Of a stretch of 64,000 nt of DNA, positions 24,442-30,890 are shown one piece after another. The stretch spans positions 62,001 to 126,000 of the forward strand of contig NZ_JAFFJV010000008.1 in NCBI RefSeq assembly GCF_016924645.1. The letters run 5' to 3'. The stretch's first letter is position 1; every line of letters begins with the position of its first letter. Source of the stretch: Rufibacter psychrotolerans (GTDB lineage: Bacteria; Bacteroidota; Bacteroidia; Cytophagales; Hymenobacteraceae). The notes beneath the pieces are model-generated. The model ran no database searches, was not told the origin of the DNA, and saw only the letters and a program-made list of their open reading frames with translations. Both the position numbers and the translations under genes were made by a program.

Positions 24442-25041
24442 GTCTTTGGGCGGAACGAACAGCATGGCCGTGCAGAGACAGTTGCTGCGGTTTTTGGCTG
24501 TGAGAATGTCAAAGTTGACGCAGCTGCGGCAGCCTTTCCAGAACTCCTCGTCATCGGTTAGTTCTGAATAGGTCACGGGACGGTATCCCAGGTCTGAGTT
24601 GATCTTCATCACCGCCAACGCTGTGGTAAGGCCAAAGATTTTCGCCTCCGGGTACTTGGTGCGGGACAGTTCAAACACCTTCTGCTTGATGCGTTTGGCC
24701 AGTCCGCTTTTGCGCAGGTGCGGCGACACAATCAGGCCCGAGTTGGCCACGTACTCGCCGTGGCCCCACGTTTCAATATAGCAGAACCCAGCCCAATTGC
24801 CTTCCCCATCAAACGCGATCACGGCTTTGCCTTCCCGCATCTTCTGAGCCACGTAGTCTGGAGAGCGCTTCGCAATGCCAGTGCCGCGGGCCTTCGCCGA
24901 AGACTCCATTTCATCACAAATCTGCTGCGCAAAGGGGGTGTGCTCCTCAGTAGCTACCACTACTGTGAAAGCGTTATTAGAAGTTTCCATGGAAACGGGT
25001 GCAATAGGCTGCAACTCTACAGCCGAAGCGTATGTACGCAT
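24433..25041 (-). CDS. GNAT acyltransferase, likely N-acylglutamate synthase of the arginine operon
   Basis: A 202-residue GNAT-fold protein at the head of the arginine operon. The operon has no classical argA or argJ, so this is the best candidate for acylating glutamate. I recall that genetic screens assigned such a role to related Bacteroidetes GNAT proteins, with succinyl-CoA as a possible donor. The acyl-CoA loop is in NSGLIVSPHLRKSGLAKRI (near 100-118). SDLGYRPVTYSEL (near 155-167) and a C-terminal cluster of four Cys (CRSC near 175 and CLC near 190) are conserved in Bacteroidetes homologues; a metal or redox role is possible. The upstream 995-nt gap should hold the operon promoter. Confidence 0.82.
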   Translation of the reverse strand: MRTYASAVELQPIAPVSMETSNNAFTVVVATEEHTPFAQQICDEMESSAKARGTGIAKRSPDYVAQKMREGKAVIAFDGEGNWAGFCYIETWGHGEYVANSGLIVSPHLRKSGLAKRIKQKVFELSRTKYPEAKIFGLTTALAVMKINSDLGYRPVTYSELTDDEEFWKGCRSCVNFDILTAKNRSNCLCTAMLFVPPKDNE

Positions 25042-25189
25042 TGCTAAACGTTTGAAAAAATTAAGAAAGAAATAGGGGTGCTGTTACCAACCCCAAAGGG
25101 TGGTATACAGGGATGCATCCGGTTTAGTTGTAAATCACAACCTGAGCCGGTGGCCTAGCGCCTGGATCGGGTAAGGTAAATGGGTTCAC

Positions 25190-25245
25190 AAAAAACTGTT
25201 CTGGGAAGAACAGAAAAAAGCGCACTCCTGAAAACGGAGCGTTTT
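25190..25245 (-). promoter_or_regulatory. Tandem terminator-like hairpins in the arginine operon leader
   Basis: Read on the minus strand: first a weak hairpin (GCTCC/GGAG, about 25221-25240) followed by a run of six T, then a 7-bp hairpin (CTGTTCT/AGAACAG, 25196-25213) followed by a T run. Both lie about 150-200 nt before the GNAT ATG and point towards the operon. A third hairpin, AAAAAATGAA/TTCATTTTTT, lies at 25354-25389. Candidate attenuators; unproven. Confidence 0.4.
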
Positions 25246-25476
25246 ACCGTTGCCATAACAACTGATAAAAGCGACTTTTTATTCATTGACTTAGAAGGAT
25301 ATCGGAAAACTGGTAAGACTTCTACTGTGAGTCTCTCCACAAAGGTTTCGCATAAAAAATGAAAATACCAACGGATTGGTTCATTTTTTACTGATAATTG
25401 ATTTAAAAAGTAAAGCCTTTGCCGAAAAAATGCCCCCTCTGCTTGTTTTCTGCTGATTTTAAATGTGTTTGTGGCT

Positions 25477-25512
25477 GTTTATGAGGTGGTTTCTGGAAAA
25501 TGCAGTGAAAAC
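25477..25512. repeat. Intergenic near-palindrome, copy 11
   Basis: A degenerate copy, arms GTTTATGAGGTGGTTTC and GAAAATGCAGTGAAAAC. Confidence 0.6.
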
Positions 25513-25572
25513 GCTATGCTGGATTCTGGACTTCTGATGCCGTAGGGACAAAGCCGTGCCTTGTCTCTACCG

Positions 25573-25609
25573 GTTTTTCGGCGCGTTTAAATGAAAACAG
25601 GGTGAAAAC
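25573..25609. repeat. Intergenic near-palindrome, copy 12
   Basis: Arms GTTTTTCGGCGCGTTT and GAAAACAGGGTGAAAAC, just before nested element F. Confidence 0.7.
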
Positions 25610-25612
25610 CAT

Positions 25613-25959
25613 CGCTGGCGCGAGCGTCCCGCTCGTGTCCGCACGCATTGCTGAGAAGCTTACAGTTTAGCGGTCGCATTCACTCTTCCACTCTCTTTGT
25701 CATCTTGGAAAGATCTTGTGGGCGAGCTAGAAAGACGCTGAAGAAACGACTCTACCGTTTGTTCACAAGATCCTTTCAGGATGACAGAGAGGGGGAAATT
25801 ATGTGCTCAGCATACTCCAATGCTACTTTTACTATGGCACGGATTTACTTCCGTGACTTGCGATCAAAAGTCACGGAAGTAAATCCGCGCCATAGAGGTT
25901 TCAGTAAAATAGAGACATCAGGAATGCGTGCGGACACGAGCGGGACGCTCGCGCCAGCG
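25613..25959. repeat. Nested inverted-repeat element F (largest, three nested pairs)
   Basis: Outer arms 25613-25649 and 25923-25959 (CGCTGGCGCGAGCGTCCCGC and inverse). Second pair: 25693-25724 and 25761-25793 (CATCTTGGAAAGATCTTG type). Third pair: 25832-25858 and 25869-25895 (CACGGATTTACTTCCGTGAC type), a 27-nt arm hairpin with a 10-nt loop. Confidence 0.88.
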
Positions 25960-25980
25960 AAAAGGAATTAGCCTAAAAAC

Positions 25981-26012
25981 AAAAGAGCCGGGGAGTGTTT
26001 CCCGGCTCTTTT
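25981..26012. terminator. Terminator of the beta-propeller/amidohydrolase gene
   Basis: A 12-bp stem, AAAAGAGCCGGG (25981-25992) paired with CCCGGCTCTTTT (26001-26012), with flanking A- and T-tracts, 25 nt beyond the stop codon. Confidence 0.85.
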
Positions 26013-26036
26013 GGTGAAATAAGGTCCTAAACAGGA

Positions 26037-29000
26037 TTAGTGGGTATGGCCATGGCAACCACAGGCCTCCCCGGCGATGCCGTAGAAGCGGGTGTTCAGG
26101 TCTTCGTGCCAGTCAAAGGTGCTGGTGTTGTTGTCCCAGTAGAACTTGCCCATGGGCTTGTTGTAGTTGCCTACTTCAGTAAGGGTTTCGGCATCGTACA
26201 GGCGTCCGTTCACCATGGTGTAGCGCACGCTCTCGGAGTTCTGGATATTTTCCAGCGGGTTTTTATCCAGCACAATCAGGTCGGCGAGCTTGCCTTGCTC
26301 TAGTGAGCCCAGTTGCTGGTCCATGCCCAGGTAGTGCGCACCGTTAATGGTGGCGGCTTGCAAAGCTTCCAGATTGGTCATGCCGCCTTGCTGCAGCATC
26401 CAGAGTTCCCAGTGGGCACCCAAGCCTTGCAGCTGTCCGTGCGCGCCCAGGTTCACTTTCACGCCTTTGTCGGTGAGGGCTTTCAAGGTACGGGACGTGG
26501 CGATGTAGCCGTCGTTGTATTCCTCATCAGGCACTAACGTCACACGGCGGGAGCGTCCGTCAATCACGGCTCTTGGCGTGAAACGCAGGAGACGGTCTTT
26601 GGCCCACACGTTTGTTTTCTGGTACCAGTAGTACTCGCCGGAGTTTCCGCCGTAATTCACGATAAGAGTAGGGGTGTAACCGGTTTTGCTGGCTGACCAA
26701 AGCTGAATCACATCGTTGTACACCGGCGCTACCGGGATGTTGTGCTCAATGCCGGTGTGGCCGTCCAGAATCATGGTCATGTTGTGGAAGAAGGTGGAAC
26801 CACCCTCGGGCACCACCGACATGTCCAGTTCACGGGCGGCTTGGATGATTTGCTGGCGCTGCTCCCGACGTGGCTGATTGTAGCTTTTCACCGAGAACGC
26901 GCCCACGGCTTTCAAGCGGCGCAGGTGCGAACGGGCATCGTCCAGGCTGTTCACCACGGCTTTGAAGTTGCCATCGGCGCCGTACAGAATGGTACCGGTA
27001 GAGTAGATGCGAGGACCTACCATGTGCCCGGCTTTCACCATCTCACTCTGGCTGTATACCATCTCGGTGCTGGAAGATGGGTCGTGGGTGGTAGTCACGC
27101 CATAAGCCAGGTTGGCCAGGTAGGACCATTGCTTTTTCGGGCTCATGCCCAAACGGAACGTACCCAAGTGCGCGTGCACATCTACCAAGCCTGGCATGAT
27201 GGTTTTGCCTTGCGCATCAATCACTTTGGCCCCGGCCGGAACCTGAACCGAGCCCGCGGGACCAACGGCCACAATGCGGTTTCCGTCTACCACCAAGGTG
27301 CCGTTCTCAATCACCTCGTTGCCTTTCATGGTGATAATACGGGCGTTGGTGAAGGCTACTTTGCCTTGCGGCACATCGGTGTTCAGTTGCAGGCCTACTT
27401 TGATGCCCACCGTATCGATGGGTGGAATGTTGGCCACAGCCCCGTCTACAAACTTGAAGCGGTTTTTCAGGTCATTGGTGAAGTATTCCTCGCCCAGCAT
27501 CCAGTGCAGTTTCTTGCTGTCGGCGGACCAGTGCACGCTGGTGCCGGCATCGCGGGTCACGCGCGCTACGGGCACCGATTCGGTATCAGCACCTAACTCA
27601 AGACCCCTGCCGGCGGCCGGGAACGGCGCGATGTACACGTTGAAGAGCTCGGTCCAGGCTACCCATTGGTTATCAGGACTAGCCACAAACTGATTCGCGT
27701 ACTTGGAGGTAAAGTGCGATTGCACGTCTTTGCCGTTCAGGTCAGCGCTTCTGAAGGCTATGCCATCGCCCTCGCCGGCCATGAAGAAAATGCGGGAGCC
27801 ATCGCGGTTGAAGCTAGGCGATACGCCTTGTTTCTGCACCAAGGTAGCGGCTCCGCCTTTAACCGGAATCACGTAGATGCCCGGGTCTTTGGCAAAGGTG
27901 TAGCCTTGGTGGTCGTTACCTCGGTCTTTCTGGAACACAATCTGCTTGCCATCCGGCGAGAAAGCCGGATTGGTGAAGAAGCCTTTCTCCTGTGTGATTT
28001 TGCGCGGTTTTTTAGAATTTAAGGCTAAAACGTACAGGGCGCCGTGCTTGTCATCGTCCCAGGTACTGTACACGATTTCCTTGCCGCTCGGGCTGAAAGC
28101 GGGATAGAACTCAAAGTCGGTGCCGTTGGTAAGGCGCTCGGGTTTTCCGTTGGGCAGCTGCTTTTTCCAAAGGTACCCGGCCGCGTTAAACACCAGCGTT
28201 TTGCCGTCCGGTGAGGTAACCGCGTTGCGAATCATTTTGGAGGTGAACTGCTTGGGCGCTACTTCCTCGGGCTTGGCAATGTGCCGCACGGCTTCGGCCA
28301 GGGAATGCTGCGCCGAGGCGGTAAACGGAATTTCCTTGGCGTTAGCCTTGGCCACGTCTACGTTCCAGAGTTTGCCCTTGGCCCACACAATAATGTTCTT
28401 GCCGTCTGGCGTGAAATCAAAGTTAGGGTACACGCCAAAAATAGCCCAGGCTTCCTGCTGGTCTTTGCTCAGTTGGTCGTACACGGGGCGCTCCTCGCCG
28501 GTGGCCAGGTTGTGCACGTAGAGCACGGTTTTGGTGCGTACGCGGCGCACGAAGGCCAGCGTTTTGCCATCGGGCGAAAGAGTAGGGCGCATGGCGCTTC
28601 CGTTTCCGCCAATGATGTTCTCAATTTCGCCGGTCTGGCGGTTCACCCGCCGGATGATGTAAATCTGTCCGTTGGGGTCTTTGTTGTACTCAAAGGTGGT
28701 GCCGCCGCTCATGTCCTCGGCAAAGTACACGTACTTGCCGTCCGGCGATACGAAGGGCTCGCCTACGTCTTGCTGCTCGTTTTTGCGCTTGGTGAGCTGC
28801 ATGCCGGTACCGCCGCTGAAATGGTATTGCCAGATTTCACCGGCCCCCAAAGAGCGCTTTTCGGTGAAGTGCTTGCGGGCGATGATATACTGGCCATCGG
28901 GCGTCCAGACGGCGTTGTTCAGCAGCCGGAAGTTCTCTTTGGTGATGGCTTTGGGGTTTGCGCCGTTCGCGTCCATGACCCAGATGTTGTCACCGCCTTC

Positions 29001-29321
29001 TTTGTCTGAGGTGAAGGAGATTTTCTTGCCATCGGGGCTGAAGCGGGGCTGCACCTCGTAAGCCGGTCCGCCCGAGAGCAACGTGGCCTGACCACCCGTG
29101 ATGGGCAGTTTGTAGATGTCCCCCAGTAAGTCGAAGACAATTTCTTTGCCGTCCGGGCTCACGTCCAGGTTCATCCAGGTGCCTTCAGAAACAGCGATGT
29201 TGATTTGTTTGGTAGGTCCGTGATTCTCGGTCACAGACCATTTCTTTTTGTCTTCCTGCCCCTGCGCCATGCTTGAGAAGCCACACGCCACAGAGAGGAA
29301 AAGAAGAAAGGGTTTACGCAT
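26037..29321 (-). CDS. Secreted WD40-like propeller / amidohydrolase fusion
   Basis: A 1094-residue exported protein, signal peptide about residues 1-19 (FLLFLSVACGFSSMAQ). Residues ~40-640 contain TolB-like propeller repeats with SPDGK signatures (VSPDGKEIVF, FSPDGKKISF, LSPDGKTLAF and more). Residues ~670-1060 form an amidohydrolase domain. Its HxH metal motif is MPGLVDVHAHLG, later ligands are in FSVKSYN (Lys), GIEHNIP and NLGAHGQ, and a C-terminal GKLADLIVLDKNPL precedes the end. The usual Asp ligand (GTD in many relatives) is not apparent; His sits at that position, as I recall for this fusion family. The tail CGCHGHTH looks metal-binding. Substrate unknown; a dipeptidase- or imidazolonepropionase-like activity is only a guess. 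A SusC/SusD pair lies upstream. Confidence 0.88.
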   Translation of the reverse strand: MRKPFLLFLSVACGFSSMAQGQEDKKKWSVTENHGPTKQINIAVSEGTWMNLDVSPDGKEIVFDLLGDIYKLPITGGQATLLSGGPAYEVQPRFSPDGKKISFTSDKEGGDNIWVMDANGANPKAITKENFRLLNNAVWTPDGQYIIARKHFTEKRSLGAGEIWQYHFSGGTGMQLTKRKNEQQDVGEPFVSPDGKYVYFAEDMSGGTTFEYNKDPNGQIYIIRRVNRQTGEIENIIGGNGSAMRPTLSPDGKTLAFVRRVRTKTVLYVHNLATGEERPVYDQLSKDQQEAWAIFGVYPNFDFTPDGKNIIVWAKGKLWNVDVAKANAKEIPFTASAQHSLAEAVRHIAKPEEVAPKQFTSKMIRNAVTSPDGKTLVFNAAGYLWKKQLPNGKPERLTNGTDFEFYPAFSPSGKEIVYSTWDDDKHGALYVLALNSKKPRKITQEKGFFTNPAFSPDGKQIVFQKDRGNDHQGYTFAKDPGIYVIPVKGGAATLVQKQGVSPSFNRDGSRIFFMAGEGDGIAFRSADLNGKDVQSHFTSKYANQFVASPDNQWVAWTELFNVYIAPFPAAGRGLELGADTESVPVARVTRDAGTSVHWSADSKKLHWMLGEEYFTNDLKNRFKFVDGAVANIPPIDTVGIKVGLQLNTDVPQGKVAFTNARIITMKGNEVIENGTLVVDGNRIVAVGPAGSVQVPAGAKVIDAQGKTIMPGLVDVHAHLGTFRLGMSPKKQWSYLANLAYGVTTTHDPSSSTEMVYSQSEMVKAGHMVGPRIYSTGTILYGADGNFKAVVNSLDDARSHLRRLKAVGAFSVKSYNQPRREQRQQIIQAARELDMSVVPEGGSTFFHNMTMILDGHTGIEHNIPVAPVYNDVIQLWSASKTGYTPTLIVNYGGNSGEYYWYQKTNVWAKDRLLRFTPRAVIDGRSRRVTLVPDEEYNDGYIATSRTLKALTDKGVKVNLGAHGQLQGLGAHWELWMLQQGGMTNLEALQAATINGAHYLGMDQQLGSLEQGKLADLIVLDKNPLENIQNSESVRYTMVNGRLYDAETLTEVGNYNKPMGKFYWDNNTSTFDWHEDLNTRFYGIAGEACGCHGHTH

Positions 29322-29326
29322 TGTTT

Positions 29327-29362
29327 GTTTTAGATGTGTTTTCCAAAAATAGGCAGAAAAAC
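29327..29362. repeat. Intergenic near-palindrome, copy 13 (contains a -7-like element)
   Basis: Arms GTTTTAGATGTGTTTTCC and AAAATAGGCAGAAAAAC, 6 nt upstream of the amidohydrolase start. TATTTTTG on the minus strand (29344-29351) matches TAnnTTTG and lies inside the repeat. Confidence 0.65.
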
Positions 29363-29437
29363 GGACTGCTTCCCTACCAACGAAAAAACGGGGCGCTTAT
29401 GCTTCAGACCCATAGGAAAATGCTGCTAACTATAAAC

Positions 29438-29470
29438 AACAAAAGGGCGCTGCAGCAGCGCCCTTTTGTT
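29438..29470. terminator. Terminator of the first SusD/SusC pair
   Basis: A 15-bp perfect stem, AACAAAAGGGCGCTG (29438-29452) paired with 29456-29470, loop CAG, 26 nt beyond the susD-like stop. Confidence 0.88.
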
Positions 29471-29495
29471 AGGGGTAAAACCTAGCTGAGCTTGG

Positions 29496-30869
29496 TTACA
29501 GGGTGCCTCCCCAGGCGGTCTCGTTGAACGGAACCCGTAACTGCGCCCACACCTGGTCTCCGGTCCGGTCCAGCGGAAGTTGGTTCAGGCGGTTGTACCT
29601 CCGCATGTCTACCCAGCGGTGGCCTTCATACCAGAGGGAGTACTGGCGCTGTTTCAGCATTTCGTTGATCAGGGCATCTTTGCTGGCTCTGGGGCCAGCG
29701 TACGGGGCCAGGTCGCCGGCCACCGTCCGGATGGTGTTCAGTGCCGAGATGGCGTCTTCATACTGGCCCAACTGGATTTTGGCCTCGGCATAGATCAGGA
29801 TCAACTCCTCGTTCCGGATGATGGAGATAGGCGTGGTGTTGGTGGCGTACAGGGTAGGATCGTGGGTACCGGTCAGGTCGCCCAGGGTTCTGGGTGTCGT
29901 ACGCGGCTCTGTTTTCTCCTCTACCCGCCGGTCACCGGGCTCGGCGTTGGCCAGAAAACTGGGATGCACAAAGGCCAACGTGGGCGAGTTAGCGTTCCGG
30001 TTCTGGTAATAGTAGTTGAACACGTCTGGCGCGGCGCCGAAGGTGTGTCTGGGCCCCACCGCAAGGTCAGCGGGCGTGGCAGCGTTCAGGTTCAGGAAAG
30101 ATTCATTGAGAGCGGCCAAGGCCCCTGCCCAGTCTTCCTGGTACACTGCCACCCGGGCAGTAAGGCCCCGGTTGAACTGCCGGAAAGTGGTGGGCGTGTT
30201 AAAGCCCGAAAACCCGCCGGGCAAGGTGAACGCGAAAGCAGTGCCCGCGTCGTTCAACTCGGTGGCAGCCAGGTCAAGCCTTTCCCTAATCTCCGCCAGG
30301 GCTTCATCATAGGGCACAAACGGGCCGGGGCCCGGATTGCGCGGATCGTTGGGGTTGCCGTACTCAATCCGGATGCCGTTTTCGCCCATCAGGTTAAGCA
30401 GGTGCAGCATGGCCCAGGCCTGTACCGTGTTGGCAAAGCCGCTCACGCCTTTCTTCTCTTCCTCAGAGAGGAAGGTGCTGCGCTGGCTGGCTTCCTGCAG
30501 GTTCTGGGCGGCCCTACGGGCCAGCGAAATCTGGTTGAAGGCCCCCACGCTGTAGAAGGAGATATCGTCCAGCGGACGGGCCCCCAGCAAGTCATTGTAC
30601 CACTTGCTCTCATTGGTGGCCAGCACGTAGACCTCGCGGCCCAGCACACCGGTTACCTGATTGTAAGGGGCGTTGCTGCCGTAGGCGTTGCGCATCTGGG
30701 CCACCACGCCCACCGCTAACTGATTGATCTGCGACCGGGAAGGATTCTGGATAGACTCAATGGCGGCCCGGTTGGGGTCCTGGGAGTCGTCTACCTCAAA
30801 GTAGCTGCAGGAGGTACCGCTGAGCAACAGCAGGCAAGCGGCATATATAGATACTCTTATACGTTTCAT
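29496..30869 (-). CDS. SusD/RagB-family outer-membrane lipoprotein
   Basis: A 457-residue lipoprotein that caps its partner SusC and helps capture ligand. The signal peptide ends at the lipobox LSGTSC (Cys near residue 21). The TPR-rich fold of RagB/SusD is indicated by the C-terminal RQYSLWYEGHRWVDMRRYNRLNQLP stretch (split as RQYSLWYEGHRWVDMR then RYNRLNQLP), which is a family signature, and by IRNEELILIYAEAKIQLGQY. The ligand cannot be predicted: no polysaccharide-degrading enzyme is near. It is 21 nt downstream of its susC-like gene on the same strand. Confidence 0.93.
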   Translation of the reverse strand: MKRIRVSIYAACLLLLSGTSCSYFEVDDSQDPNRAAIESIQNPSRSQINQLAVGVVAQMRNAYGSNAPYNQVTGVLGREVYVLATNESKWYNDLLGARPLDDISFYSVGAFNQISLARRAAQNLQEASQRSTFLSEEEKKGVSGFANTVQAWAMLHLLNLMGENGIRIEYGNPNDPRNPGPGPFVPYDEALAEIRERLDLAATELNDAGTAFAFTLPGGFSGFNTPTTFRQFNRGLTARVAVYQEDWAGALAALNESFLNLNAATPADLAVGPRHTFGAAPDVFNYYYQNRNANSPTLAFVHPSFLANAEPGDRRVEEKTEPRTTPRTLGDLTGTHDPTLYATNTTPISIIRNEELILIYAEAKIQLGQYEDAISALNTIRTVAGDLAPYAGPRASKDALINEMLKQRQYSLWYEGHRWVDMRRYNRLNQLPLDRTGDQVWAQLRVPFNETAWGGTL

Positions 30870-30890
30870 GTTCTGGAGCTTTGGGGTTTG

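Larger units (their letters stand above)
25042..26036. other. Gene-free region upstream of the arginine operon
   Basis: 995 nt with no convincing gene. In order from the operon: three hairpins (25190-25389), palindrome copies 11 and 12, nested element F with a third inverted repeat, and the terminator of the amidohydrolase gene. An exact TAnnTTTG promoter for the operon was not found. Confidence 0.7.

Noticed and set aside
25155-25362. Two 60-residue frames on opposite strands upstream of the arginine operon
   Set aside because: Not counted as genes, because they share hairpin sequence; the minus one is kept only as a speculative leader frame in the findings.
14353-26036. Insertion sequence or transposon remnants in the arginine operon
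   Set aside because: No transposase fragment or target-site duplication was found around the nested repeats; they may be MITE-like but that is not shown.
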